31,737 nucleotides of DNA, taken from positions 1 to 31,737 of the forward strand of contig CAJMLK010000032.1 of the NCBI GenBank assembly GCA_905214305.1, written 5' to 3'. A program made the position numbers and the translations under genes. The notes under the pieces are model-generated. The model was not told the DNA's origin. It ran no database searches and saw nothing but the letters and a program-made list of their open reading frames with translations. Shown here in pieces: positions 7,562 to 16,097 of the stretch. The DNA comes from an uncultured bacterium. GTDB lineage: Bacteria > Desulfobacterota > Desulfovibrionia > Desulfovibrionales > Desulfovibrionaceae. The stretch's first letter is position 1. Each line of letters begins with the position of its first letter.

Positions 7562-8488
7562 ATGCCTCTTATCAGTCCCAGAGAAATGTTCGCCGCCGCC
7601 TATGCCGGTGGCTATGCCATTGGCGCTTTCAACGTCAACAATATGGAAATCATTCAGGGCATCATGGGCGCGGCTTCCGAGGAAAAATCGCCTGTCATCC
7701 TTCAGGTGTCGGCGGGCGCGCGCAAGTATGCGGGGCAGCCCTACATCATGAAGCTGGTGGAAGCCGCTCTGGCCGTTGACGCCAATGTGCCTGTAGCCGT
7801 GCACCTTGACCACGGCCCCAGCTTTGAAATGTGCCGCGAATGCATTGACGGCGGTTTTACGTCTGTCATGATCGACGGTTCCCATCTGCCGTATGAAGAA
7901 AATATCGCCCTTACCAGACAGGTGGTGGACTACGCCCGCCCCCGTGGCGTGTGGGTTGAGGCCGAGCTGGGCAAGCTGGCGGGCATTGAAGAGCATGTGC
8001 AGTCTGACGAGCACGTGTATACCGAGCCTGACGAGGCTGTGGACTTTGTGGAGCGCACAGGCTGCGACTCCCTTGCCATTGCCATCGGTACAAGCCACGG
8101 CGCATACAAGTTCAAGGGCGAGCCCCGGCTGGACTTTGAACGGCTTGAAGCCATCTGCAAAAAGCTGCCGGACTATCCGCTGGTTTTGCACGGCGCTTCC
8201 AGCGTGCCGCAGGAATTTGTGGATCTGTGCAACCAGTATGGCGGCAATGTGGGCGGCGCCAGAGGCGTACCTGAAGACATGCTGCGCAGGGCTGCGGCTC
8301 TGGGCGTGTGCAAGATCAACGTGGATACGGATATCCGTCTGGCGGTCACGGCCTGCATCAGGCAGTGCCTGGCGGACCATCCTGAAGAATTTGACCCCCG
8401 GTCCTATCTCAAGCCGGCCCGGGAGGCCGTAAGGCAGATGGTGGCGCACAAGATCCGCACGGTTATGGGATCTTCAGGCAAAGCCTAA
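7562..8488 (+). CDS. fba: Class II fructose-bisphosphate aldolase
   Basis: This 308-residue protein cleaves or forms fructose 1,6-bisphosphate (glycolysis and gluconeogenesis) using zinc. Class II signatures are visible: HLDHG (81-85, catalytic D83 and zinc ligand H84), GTSHGAYK with H179, LHGASS with H210, and KINVDTD (251-257) binding substrate phosphate. The start at 7562 has GGAGG five bases upstream; an in-frame ATG at 7481 lies inside the leader hairpin and has no ribosome site. GAPDH follows 30 bases later, so the two consecutive glycolytic steps are encoded together. Related class II aldolases with other substrates exist, but the GAPDH neighbour favours fructose bisphosphate. Confidence 0.93.
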   Translation: MPLISPREMFAAAYAGGYAIGAFNVNNMEIIQGIMGAASEEKSPVILQVSAGARKYAGQPYIMKLVEAALAVDANVPVAVHLDHGPSFEMCRECIDGGFTSVMIDGSHLPYEENIALTRQVVDYARPRGVWVEAELGKLAGIEEHVQSDEHVYTEPDEAVDFVERTGCDSLAIAIGTSHGAYKFKGEPRLDFERLEAICKKLPDYPLVLHGASSVPQEFVDLCNQYGGNVGGARGVPEDMLRRAAALGVCKINVDTDIRLAVTACIRQCLADHPEEFDPRSYLKPAREAVRQMVAHKIRTVMGSSGKA

Positions 8489-8518
8489 ACAACATACGTT
8501 TTCGCCAAGGAGCGCAAC

Positions 8519-9523
8519 ATGCCCGTCAAACTGGGATTGAACGGCTTTGGCCGTATCGGCCGCTACCTGCTGCGGCTGCTGGCCGATGACCAGGATCTGC
8601 AAATCGCCGCCATCAATGCGCGCGCCGATAATGCGGCTCTGGCCTATCTTTTCAAGTACGATTCCACGTACGGAAACTTTGCGGGCACGGTGGACCATGA
8701 TGAAAACGGCATTATCGTCAATGGCCGTCACATCGCCGTCACCCGCTGCAAGCCCGGTGAATGGGAGTGGAAGCGCCTTGGCGTGACCATAGCCGTGGAA
8801 ACCACAGGAACCATCAAGGACGGAGCCGGTCTGGCCCAGCATCTGGCCTGTGGCGCGGAAAAGGTCGTTATATCCGCTCCTGCCAAGGATGTGGACGCCA
8901 TGATCGTCATGGGCGTCAACGACCATGTGTACGACTGCACCAGGCACAAGGTCATTTCTGCCGCTTCCTGCACCACCAACTGTCTGGCCCCCGTGGCAAA
9001 GGTGCTGCACGAAAAGTTCGGCATCCGCCACGGCCTTATGACCACCATCCACAGCTACACCATGAGCCAGCGCATTCTGGACGGTTCCCACAAGGACTGG
9101 CGCCGCGGCCGGTCGGCCGCCGTGTCAATGGTTCCTTCCAGCACGGGCGCGGCCAAGGCCGTGGGCGTGGTGATGCCCGAGCTTGAAGGCAAGCTCAACG
9201 GCATGTCCGTGCGCGTACCTACTTTTGCCTGTTCTCTGGTAGACCTGACCTGCGAGGTGGAGCGCTCCTGTGACGCCGTCGCCGTCAACGCGGCCCTCAA
9301 GGCCGCCAGTGAAGGTGTCATGGGTTCGCATATGGGCTTTTCAGAAGAACCGCTGGTTTCCATCGACTACCGGGGCAGCACCCACGGTGGTGTGGTGGAT
9401 GCGCTTTCCACGCAGGTGCTGGACGGAACGATGGTCAAGGTGCTGATCTGGTATGACAACGAAGCGGGCTTTACCAACCAGCTTTTGCGCCTGCTGCGCA
9501 TGGTGGGCGGCCGCTGCCGGTAG
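8519..9523 (+). CDS. gap: Glyceraldehyde-3-phosphate dehydrogenase, divergent type
   Basis: This 334-residue GAPDH has NGFGRIGR (8-15), the catalytic Cys151 in SAASCTTNCLAP, His178 in TIHSYT, and WYDNEAGF near the C-terminus. It converts glyceraldehyde 3-phosphate to 1,3-bisphosphoglycerate. It is unusual at the cofactor site: the Asp that binds the NAD ribose in common GAPDHs (typically INDL or INDP) is replaced, the sequence reading INARAD (32-38). This may relax NAD specificity toward NADP. Other conserved blocks also differ, for example VPTFACSLVDL. Erythrose-4-phosphate dehydrogenase is a less likely alternative. AAGGAGC precedes the ATG, and a strong terminator follows downstream. Confidence 0.92.
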   Translation: MPVKLGLNGFGRIGRYLLRLLADDQDLQIAAINARADNAALAYLFKYDSTYGNFAGTVDHDENGIIVNGRHIAVTRCKPGEWEWKRLGVTIAVETTGTIKDGAGLAQHLACGAEKVVISAPAKDVDAMIVMGVNDHVYDCTRHKVISAASCTTNCLAPVAKVLHEKFGIRHGLMTTIHSYTMSQRILDGSHKDWRRGRSAAVSMVPSSTGAAKAVGVVMPELEGKLNGMSVRVPTFACSLVDLTCEVERSCDAVAVNAALKAASEGVMGSHMGFSEEPLVSIDYRGSTHGGVVDALSTQVLDGTMVKVLIWYDNEAGFTNQLLRLLRMVGGRCR

Positions 9524-9687
9524 GGCCGTTTGCAAATGAACTGAGCGCTGCTTCAGTCCATTGACCAAAGGCTTGAGTGAGAACCGCTGCCCATGCCGTG
9601 CGCGGCTGGTCGACGGAGTGAGCACTTGCCTTGGGAAGGCATTTTCAAAGACAGCATGTTCTGAAACAGCGGAAAAAGCATTGTCAG

Positions 9688-9723
9688 GGCGGTGTGGGCT
9701 TTACGGCCCGCGCCGCCTTTTTT
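9688..9723 (+). terminator. Strong intrinsic terminator of the fba-gap unit
   Basis: A 12-bp stem (GGCGGTGTGGGC with GCCCGCGCCGCC, two G-T pairs) and a 6-base loop are followed by TTTTTTGTGTG. It lies 165 bases after the gap stop codon. Confidence 0.9.
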
Positions 9724-9784
9724 GTGTGCTGATGTGTTGCCCTGTGCAAGTCCGGCAAGGGCTGCGCATGATTCTGTGTTGAAA

Positions 9785-9823
9785 GCGCCAATGGCATGGC
9801 CACCGGCATAGCCGGTCTGGCGC
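9785..9823 (-). terminator. Nested hairpin after the epimerase gene
   Basis: GCGCCA/TGGCGC encloses ACCGGC/GCCGGT. On the minus strand it is followed by TTTC, about 65 bases after the epimerase stop. The U-tract is short. Confidence 0.4.
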
Positions 9824-9888
9824 AGACTCCTGGGCCGTCGCCTGCTCGGGCGCTTCCGGGCGGTTCAGACGCGGTTCAGGTGTGGTTC

Positions 9889-10839
9889 TCAGTCAAGGGT
9901 GTGCTTCAGGGCCTGCTCAAGGTCGCTGTAATGAAAGGCGTATCCCGCGTCCATCAGGCGATATGGAACCGGATTCTGTCCGCACAGCACCAGTTCTTCG
10001 GCCATTTCACCCAGGGCAAGACGCACGACAATGGCCGGAACCGGCAGCCATGACGGCCGCGAACAGGCTTTGCCCAGCATGTGGGCGAAGCAGCGCATGC
10101 TTACGGTTTCCGGGGCGGTGGCATTGAAAACGCCGCGCATCTTGTCCTGTTCGAGCAAAAGCAGGGCAATGCGCGTTACGTCTTCCATATGAATCCAGCT
10201 TACGGGCTGACGGCCCGACCCCACAGGCCCGCCCACGAAATATCTGAACGGCGGCAGCATCCTTTCCAGAAAACCCCCAGCGGCTCCCGAAGATTTTTTG
10301 CCCAGCACGGGTGAAAAACGGAGAATGCAGCGGCGGATTCCCATATTTTCCACGGGGGCTGTGCTTTCCTCCCACTGCACACAGGTGCGGGCCAGAAAAC
10401 CGTGGCCCGAAGGGCTGCTTTCCGTACACGGCGGGGCCGTGGCCGCATCCTGCCACAGGCCGTAGTAGCCGCAGGCCGATGCCTGCAAGAGGGTGCGGGG
10501 CAGGGGCTGGGCCTCGCGGTGCATGTCGTGCAGGGCTTTGACCAATGCCTGCCCGGCGTCCAGTCTGCTGCGAAGGATGGCCTGCTTGCGGTCTTCTGTC
10601 CAACGCGATGCGCCGATGTTTTCACCCTGCAGATTGATGACCGCATCCACCTGCTCCAGCAGCGGGCGCAGTGCGGCGGCATTTTTGCCGTCCCACGGGG
10701 CATGCTCAAGTCCCGGGGCGGTGGGCCTGCCGTTGCCGCCACCTCTGACAGCGGCGCGGACCGTGTGCCCGGCGGCCAGCAGGCTGGCCGTGATGTGAGA
10801 GCCTATAAAGCCTGTCGCGCCAAGAATGAGTATATGCAT
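9889..10839 (-). CDS. TIGR01777-family NAD-dependent epimerase (YfcH/SDR39U1-like)
   Basis: This 316-residue extended SDR protein has the nucleotide-binding motif GATGFIG (7-13) and the family signatures NLQGENI (INLQGENIGASRW) and SACGYYG in place of the usual YxxxK active-site pattern. Length is typical (about 300). The biochemical function of the family is not established; members are annotated as sugar-nucleotide epimerases or cell-division-related proteins. The ATG at 10839 has AGGAG 7 bases upstream, which rules out the long in-frame extension further upstream. It is convergent with gap and stands alone. Confidence 0.88.
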   Translation of the reverse strand: MHILILGATGFIGSHITASLLAAGHTVRAAVRGGGNGRPTAPGLEHAPWDGKNAAALRPLLEQVDAVINLQGENIGASRWTEDRKQAILRSRLDAGQALVKALHDMHREAQPLPRTLLQASACGYYGLWQDAATAPPCTESSPSGHGFLARTCVQWEESTAPVENMGIRRCILRFSPVLGKKSSGAAGGFLERMLPPFRYFVGGPVGSGRQPVSWIHMEDVTRIALLLLEQDKMRGVFNATAPETVSMRCFAHMLGKACSRPSWLPVPAIVVRLALGEMAEELVLCGQNPVPYRLMDAGYAFHYSDLEQALKHTLD

Positions 10840-11189
10840 GAGCTTTCTCCTGTGAGCGCTCTGATGATTGGGGGGGCATAGCGTGCGCTTTTGCCGCTGC
10901 CGCGCTGCTGCGTGGATTCGCGCCGTCAGGGCAAGGGCAAGAATGTTGAAAAGAGGATCCTCAGGGATACCTTGTTTCGAGAATAGGGGAGTGCCGGATT
11001 TTTTGCTACCGTGCAAAGGGGAAATATCCTGGCCCCTGTGCGTGCCGGAAAACGGAGGGAATGAGCCGTTGCAGCGCGGGGCGGGATGTGACGCGCCTGT
11101 GCCGTGGATGCTTCTGCGGCCAGCCTGAGTGCCTGCCAGCCGGAGAGCCTGCGTGCCGGAGAGCATATTGGCAGAGCGCGCATGCCCGC

Positions 11190-11225
11190 GCGCATGTTTG
11201 AGCGCATGTTTGAGCGCATGTTTGC
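11190..11225. repeat. 12-bp tandem repeat, three units
   Basis: GCGCATGTTTGA occurs at 11190-11201 and 11202-11213, with a third copy differing in the last base at 11214-11225. Confidence 0.9.
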
Positions 11226-11335
11226 CCCCCCACATCTGGTGCGGCTGCCCGGCAAAGCGTCAGCACGGCTTCGGGAGGCAGATCAGGGGGGCGTGGCAAG
11301 CGCTGCGAAACGCTGTAAAACCGGAGTGTTCATGC

Positions 11336-11369
11336 CGCGCTGCGGGCAGGTGGCCTCACCCGCAGCGCG
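11336..11369 (-). terminator. GC-rich hairpin after the chemoreceptor gene
   Basis: CGCGCTGCGGG and CCCGCAGCGCG form a perfect 11-bp stem starting 10 bases after the chemoreceptor stop. It lacks a U-tract on the minus strand, so it may protect the mRNA end or act with another factor rather than terminate alone. Confidence 0.5.
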
Positions 11370-11379
11370 ACGGTTGCTA

Positions 11380-13806
11380 TCAGGACAGTTTCATGGTCTT
11401 GAGCAGGGCGTCCAGAGTTTGCGAAAGCTCTTTCAGCCCGGAAACGGCCGCATTGGCAGCCCGCATGCCCTGAGCCGTCTTGATGCCGATTTCGTTGATT
11501 TCGTTGACAGACCGGTTGATTTCATCGCTGGTGGCAGACTGTTGTTCGCTGGCCGTAGCAATGGCGCGCACCTGATCGGCGGTGGTATCCACCATGCTGA
11601 CGATTTCTTCCAGCGCCGTGCCGGACAGGGTCACAAAGGTAGTGGCCTCTTCAATGGATCTGGTGGAGGCGTCCACAGAGGTGACGCTCTGGCCTGCGCT
11701 GCTCTGAATGGCCGTGATGGCTCTGGCGACCTCGGTGGTGGAGGACATTGTTTTTTCTGCCAGCTTGCGCACTTCGTCAGCCACAACGGCGAAGCCGCGC
11801 CCGGCATCACCAGCGCGGGCAGCTTCAATGGCGGCATTGAGGGCCAGCAGATTGGTCTGATCGGCGATATCTGAAATGACGCTCATGATCTGGCTGATAT
11901 CGGCCGCATTTCTGTTCAGGGTATTCATGTCGTTTTTGAGCTGAAGCGACTGGCTTTGCACTGTCTGGATGCAATTGACAGATTTTCTTACTATTTCAGC
12001 GCCCTGTTGGGCTTTTTCGCGTGTGCCCATGGCCATGTTGGCGGCCTGTTCCGCATTGCGGGCCACTTCAAGCACGGTGGAATTCATTTCTTCCATGGCG
12101 CTGGCGGTTTCGCCCACGCGCATGGCCTGCCTTTCCGCTCCCTGATCCGACAGTGCGATAATATGCGCCAGTTCGTGGGACGCCGCCGACAGCTTTGTGC
12201 CCACTTCTTCCACCTCGCCGGCAACCTCCATGATCTGGCGCTGCGCCTGCAGCATCTGCGTCTGGTCTGTCATGAGCGCCAGCACGGCGTCAGAACCGTA
12301 GGGCAGGGCCGTGTAGAACATGTCAATGGCTGCGCTGTCGGCAGGGTGCGACACGGTGTTCATGTTTTCCTTGCGACCGCTGGCAAAGCACTGATCCGCA
12401 GCGCAGCCCGCGGCGCAGGCATCGGCCCTGAAGTGGCCGGAGCAGGCGGATCCGGTCATTTTTTCGGGCGCTTTTCCACCGAGCATCCCGGCTTCGTTGA
12501 GGAAGCGTATTTTTCTCTGCGCATCGCGGATCATGATGGGGGATGGTATCTTGTCGATAACTGCCAGCATGCTGCCCGCAAGGCCATTGATGGATTCGAC
12601 AATTTTTTTGAAGTCGCCCCTGAACTCGGATTCGTTGATGCTGCTGCGCAGATAACCGTCGGCAACATTGCCCACCGTGGCTGTTACCTGTGTTCTCATG
12701 CTTTTGCAGGTATCCGTTATTTTGGAAAGGCCGGTGTGCAGTTCCAGCAGTTCGGCGGAAAATCTTTTTGCCGGTGGCAGGCAGTCAAGATCGCCATTGG
12801 AGATGGACGTGGTGCACTGCACCATCTGGTGCAGGGGTTTGCGGATGCTCTGCACAATCCACAGGGCCAGCAGAAAGAGAACGGCGGTAATGGCGGCCCC
12901 TGCCAGCAGCACCTGCCTGAGGGCCTCATTCATGGCCGCATTGACCTCGCTTTCATCAATGAGGGCGATCATGCTCCAGTTCTGAAAACCCTTGTAAACG
13001 ACAACGCGCTTTTCAACGCCGTCCAGCGCCAGTGTGCCAGTGCCGCCAGCGGCGAGCAGATTCTGCAGGGCAGGAACATCACACTGGCTGATGTTGCGGT
13101 TGACCCAGGACTTGTACTGGGGCGCGGCGAGCACCATGCCGTTGTCTTCCAGCAGAATGATGGAGCCGGTCTGGCCGATTTTTATCCCTTCCACCATGCT
13201 TACAAGCGCGGAAAGGGTAATGTCGATGTCAATGACGCCCAGAGGCTTTCCGTCCGGACCGGCAACCTTGGCCGTGACCGCGCAGGCTGGCACGCCCTGG
13301 GCAGTGGTATAGGCAGAGCTTATGTTGACTGCGCGCGAACCTTCCATCTGCTGGCGATACCATTTCTTGGTGCGCGGGTCATGCCCCGCAGGCCATGAGG
13401 CCAGGGGATATTCAAGAAAGCCGCCGTCTTCAGCACCAAAGGTGACGCTGCTGTAGTTGGTGTGGCTGTCTTTGACGAGCTGGAATATCTCGTCCACCGC
13501 TCTGGCCTCCGGCGTCATGGCCGATCTGGCGACTTTTTGCGGCTCCCTGTTGGCCGTAAAAAGGGGAAGTCGGCCGAAAGCCTCGCGCACTGCGGGGGTG
13601 GCCGCCAACATGGCAGCACTTTCCTGGGCCTGTTTGAAAAAGAGGGCGACATAGTCATTGGTGCTTGAGAGCGCGTGCTCCATATACGCCTGGGTGCTGC
13701 GCTCGTTCATGGTGTCCATTTTTCCGGTCACAATCAGCAGGGTGCTGCCGATACCCAGAATAATGGCGGCAAAAAATGTCAGCAAAAACTTTGCGCGAAT
13801 CGTCAT
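11380..13806 (-). CDS. Methyl-accepting chemotaxis protein with periplasmic Cache domain and Cys-rich PAS-like region
   Basis: This 808-residue chemoreceptor has, in order: TM1 (about 7-27); a periplasmic dCache-like sensor (about 35-295) with PRTKKWYRQQM and GVPACAVTAKV; TM2 (about 301-320); a HAMP region (320-375); a PAS-like segment (about 415-520) with six cysteines, of which four (C455, C464, C468, C473) are tightly clustered; and a signalling domain (about 530-808). The hairpin tip contains SDIADQTNLLALNAAIEAAR, which contacts CheA and CheW. The ligand is unknown: the usual Arg two residues before WY in amino-acid-binding dCache domains is Lys here. AGGAC precedes the ATG at 13806. No C-terminal CheR-binding pentapeptide is seen (it ends KTMKLS). 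Confidence 0.93.
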   Translation of the reverse strand: MTIRAKFLLTFFAAIILGIGSTLLIVTGKMDTMNERSTQAYMEHALSSTNDYVALFFKQAQESAAMLAATPAVREAFGRLPLFTANREPQKVARSAMTPEARAVDEIFQLVKDSHTNYSSVTFGAEDGGFLEYPLASWPAGHDPRTKKWYRQQMEGSRAVNISSAYTTAQGVPACAVTAKVAGPDGKPLGVIDIDITLSALVSMVEGIKIGQTGSIILLEDNGMVLAAPQYKSWVNRNISQCDVPALQNLLAAGGTGTLALDGVEKRVVVYKGFQNWSMIALIDESEVNAAMNEALRQVLLAGAAITAVLFLLALWIVQSIRKPLHQMVQCTTSISNGDLDCLPPAKRFSAELLELHTGLSKITDTCKSMRTQVTATVGNVADGYLRSSINESEFRGDFKKIVESINGLAGSMLAVIDKIPSPIMIRDAQRKIRFLNEAGMLGGKAPEKMTGSACSGHFRADACAAGCAADQCFASGRKENMNTVSHPADSAAIDMFYTALPYGSDAVLALMTDQTQMLQAQRQIMEVAGEVEEVGTKLSAASHELAHIIALSDQGAERQAMRVGETASAMEEMNSTVLEVARNAEQAANMAMGTREKAQQGAEIVRKSVNCIQTVQSQSLQLKNDMNTLNRNAADISQIMSVISDIADQTNLLALNAAIEAARAGDAGRGFAVVADEVRKLAEKTMSSTTEVARAITAIQSSAGQSVTSVDASTRSIEEATTFVTLSGTALEEIVSMVDTTADQVRAIATASEQQSATSDEINRSVNEINEIGIKTAQGMRAANAAVSGLKELSQTLDALLKTMKLS

Positions 13807-13847
13807 AACAATGTCCTGTCTCGTTGTGCCTGACCTTGGTGTCCATA

Positions 13848-13992
13848 GCATTTTCGCATTGAGAATATCCATCTCCAATGCTTCCAAGACGCCAGCTTCG
13901 GCGCGTAGCAGCGCAAATAAATTGCGCTTGCGCCTCTGCGGCGAGCGTCTGCTCACGCATCCGCCAGAGCAATTCCAACGTGAGATTGCTCT
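13848..13992 (+). repeat. Dispersed intergenic repeat, copy A
   Basis: About 132 bases from the TTGAGAAT at 13859 align without gaps to copy B (24229-24360) at roughly 79% identity by eye. The 3' end is an inverted repeat (AGAGCAAT and ATTGCTCT). It lies 42 bases upstream of the chemoreceptor start, so it may sit inside that gene's promoter or leader. Confidence 0.8.
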
Positions 13993-14360
13993 AATAAAGA
14001 CCGCCAAAGACGTGCAGCGTTTTCCACAGCAAAGAGCCTGACAAGCAGATCAGGCAGACTGGAAAGCCGTTGAGCGCCAAACTGGACCGGGCAGGGTACA
14101 CGCGCTGCTTACAAGCAAGAATCGGAATGTGTAATGTGAACTTTAGTGCAATGTGCACGAAAAAATGGCATGGCTCAAGGCTTTGGGTATGGCCCGAAGC
14201 GGTTTTGTGCGGTGCGGGCCAATCTGAACTGCCATAATATATATTCAACGCGCTGAAGTTGCTTGATAATGGTGAAACGGAAAAAAATTTGTCCCTGCAA
14301 GGCAGGAAGAGCACTTTGGGGTGGTGTGGAGCCGCATTTATTGCGCCCGCGGCTGGCAGG

Positions 14361-14428
14361 GCTGATGGCGGACAGGCGCAGATGGCTGGCGGGCGTAGAT
14401 GGCGGACAGGCGCAGATGGCTGGCAAGG
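14361..14428. repeat. 17-bp tandem repeat, four units
   Basis: Four units start at 14361, 14378, 14395 and 14412. They alternate between a GATGGCGGACAGGC form and a GATGGCTGGC form, so a 27-base stretch (14364-14390) recurs exactly at 14398-14424. Confidence 0.9.
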
Positions 14429-14562
14429 GCTGTACATTGCCTGCATGGGCGATTGCGGTTGCCACGGCAGTTTTTTGCGGTTGTCAGGGGTGGCAGCTGG
14501 GTACGGGCTGCGGTTGCAAGCCGGAGCACTTTCCTCCGCAGGATGGCTGCAGGCCGGGCACG

Positions 14563-14629
14563 AAATGCAAACATCCCCGCGCTGGCCTGTCCCTGACAGT
14601 TTGCAGGGCGTCAGACCGGCGCGGGGATG
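14563..14629 (-). terminator. Long terminator hairpin of the oxidoreductase operon
   Basis: On the minus strand CATCCCCGCGC (14629-14619... outer arm) pairs over 11 bp with GCGCGGGGATG. Inside it GGTCTG/CAGGCC and CCCTG/CAGGG extend the stem, and TTTGCATTT follows. It starts 86 bases after the gamma-subunit stop. The size is larger than a usual terminator. Confidence 0.7.
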
Positions 14630-14714
14630 CAGCATGGTCGTGCGGCAACGGCGCAACGGGCGTCAGGGCATAATGGGGCGCAGGGGCCATGCCGTGCCGT
14701 TTGCGCCTTCAGCG

Positions 14715-15254
14715 TCAGGCAAAGTTGTAACCGGCCTCCAGCGCCTTTTCGTTGACAGGAATGAGCTTGGCATAATGGGCGCTGACCACACGGCGCAACG
14801 CGTCCTGCACCACGGCAGGGGGCAGCGCCCCCGTGGCCCTGAGCCACGCGCCCAGCGCCACCATGTTTGCCAGTTTCACATTGCCGAGGTCGTGGGCAAG
14901 ATCATTGGCCGGAATGTAAACCGTGCGCAGCGAGGTATCCACAAGGTCTTTGTTCACCAGAGATGCGTTGACCACCTGCACGCCGTCCCTGTGCAGGCGC
15001 TGCTGGAATTTTGTCAGGGAAGGCTCGTTGAGGATAATGGTGGACAGCGGCTCGCGCACCAGCGGCGAGCCTATGGCGTGCTCGTCCAGAACCACCGTGC
15101 AGTTGGCCGTACCGCCGCGCATTTCCGCCCCGTAAACCGGGATAAAGCTTACCTCAAGCCCGTGTTCCATACCGGCCTGCGCCAGCAGGTTGCCGATCAG
15201 CATGACTCCCTGACCGCCGAAACCGGCGATAATAACGTCCTGATACTTACTCAC
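14715..15254 (-). CDS. 2-oxoacid:ferredoxin oxidoreductase, gamma subunit
   Basis: This 179-residue subunit has the N-terminal GFGGQGVM motif (11-18) and PVYGAEMRGGTANC (39-52), typical of the gamma domain of pyruvate/2-oxoacid:ferredoxin oxidoreductases, which contributes to CoA-dependent oxidative decarboxylation. Length is typical (about 180). The start overlaps the beta-subunit stop by 8 bases. It is the last gene of the four-gene unit (ferredoxin, alpha, beta, gamma). Confidence 0.93.
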   Translation of the reverse strand: MSKYQDVIIAGFGGQGVMLIGNLLAQAGMEHGLEVSFIPVYGAEMRGGTANCTVVLDEHAIGSPLVREPLSTIILNEPSLTKFQQRLHRDGVQVVNASLVNKDLVDTSLRTVYIPANDLAHDLGNVKLANMVALGAWLRATGALPPAVVQDALRRVVSAHYAKLIPVNEKALEAGYNFA

Positions 15255-16095
15255 GACCGGCCTCCTGACTGTCCTGCCCCGCGTTTTCCGCCGTGGCTGC
15301 GGGCTGGGACACGTCCTTGTACACGCCCAGGGGAAAGACGGGAATCATGGCTTCGGCAATACGTTTATTGGCGGCGATGGGGTCCAGATGCCAGTTGGTG
15401 GGGCAGCCGGAGAGCAGCTCGACAAAGCCGAAACCAAGCCCCTGTATCTGCACGTCAAAAGCCTTGCGCACGGCTTTTTTGGCGGCGCGCACATGCTTGA
15501 CGGAATCAAGGGCGCAGCGGGCGGAGTAGGCCACGCCATCCAGCTGAGCCATTATTTCGGCCATGCGTATGGGGCCGCCCTCGTTGCCGACGTTGCGCCC
15601 CTGACGGCTGGTGGTGGTTTTTTGCCCCACAAGCGTGGTGGGGGCCATTTGCCCGCCGGTCATGCCGTAAACCGTATTGTTGATGAAGACCGTGGTGATT
15701 TTTTCGCCCCTGTTGGCGGCGTGCAGGGATTCGGCCATGCCGATGGCCGCCATGTCGCCGTCGCCCTGATAGGTAAAGACCACCGATTCGGGGCGTGCGC
15801 GGCGCACGCCTGTCGCAACGGCGCAGGCGCGGCCGTGGGGGGCTTCAAGGCCGTCCACGTTGAAGTAGTCATAGGTAAAGGTGGCGCAGCCCACCGCAGC
15901 CACCAGTATGGTGCGGTCCGCCACGCCAAGCTCGTGCAGAACCTCGCTCACCAGCCTGTGGGCGATGCCGTGATGGCAGCCGGGGCAATAGTGGGTGTGG
16001 CGCTCGTTGAGCACGGGATTTATGTCAAAGACCAGACGTTCGCCTTCCCGTGGGGCGGTGCAGCCCGACAGGGCTTCTGTTTGCTGTGCTGACAT
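15247..16095 (-). CDS. 2-oxoacid:ferredoxin oxidoreductase, beta (thiamine diphosphate) subunit
   Basis: This 282-residue subunit binds thiamine diphosphate and an iron-sulfur cluster. CPGCHHG (37-43) begins the cluster region, GDGD (111-114) binds the Mg-diphosphate, and NNTVYGMTGGQMAPTT (139-154) is the family signature. It is most like the 2-oxoglutarate or 3-methyl-2-oxobutanoate (KorB/VorA) branch rather than pyruvate enzymes. The start lies two bases after the alpha-subunit stop. Substrate cannot be settled from sequence. Confidence 0.92.
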   Translation of the reverse strand: MSAQQTEALSGCTAPREGERLVFDINPVLNERHTHYCPGCHHGIAHRLVSEVLHELGVADRTILVAAVGCATFTYDYFNVDGLEAPHGRACAVATGVRRARPESVVFTYQGDGDMAAIGMAESLHAANRGEKITTVFINNTVYGMTGGQMAPTTLVGQKTTTSRQGRNVGNEGGPIRMAEIMAQLDGVAYSARCALDSVKHVRAAKKAVRKAFDVQIQGLGFGFVELLSGCPTNWHLDPIAANKRIAEAMIPVFPLGVYKDVSQPAATAENAGQDSQEAGRE

Positions 16096-16097
16096 GG

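Larger units (their letters stand above)
9524..9888. other. Intergenic region between convergent gap and epimerase genes
   Basis: It holds the gap terminator (9688-9723) and the epimerase terminator candidate (9785-9823). The first 160 bases after gap show no gene or clear structure. Confidence 0.6.
10840..11379. other. Long intergenic region with a tandem repeat and a hairpin
   Basis: 540 bases between the epimerase start and the chemoreceptor stop. It contains a 12-bp tandem repeat (11190-11225) and a long GC hairpin (11336-11369). I find no reading frame with a ribosome site and protein-like composition. Confidence 0.6.
13807..14714. other. 908-base intergenic region between chemoreceptor and oxidoreductase genes
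   Basis: It contains one full copy of the dispersed repeat (13848-13992), a 17-bp tandem array (14361-14428) and a long terminator hairpin (14563-14629). Around 14230-14290 the sequence is AT-rich and may hold a promoter. Open frames across it are repeat-driven and lack ribosome sites. Confidence 0.6.

Noticed and set aside
11956..13398. 480-codon plus-strand open frame
   Set aside because: Antisense to the chemoreceptor; composition is rich in His and Gly, as expected from its complement.
14263..14673. Cysteine-rich plus-strand frame of 136 codons
   Set aside because: It crosses the tandem repeat and the operon terminator, lacks a ribosome site, and its Cys content comes from GC-rich repeats.
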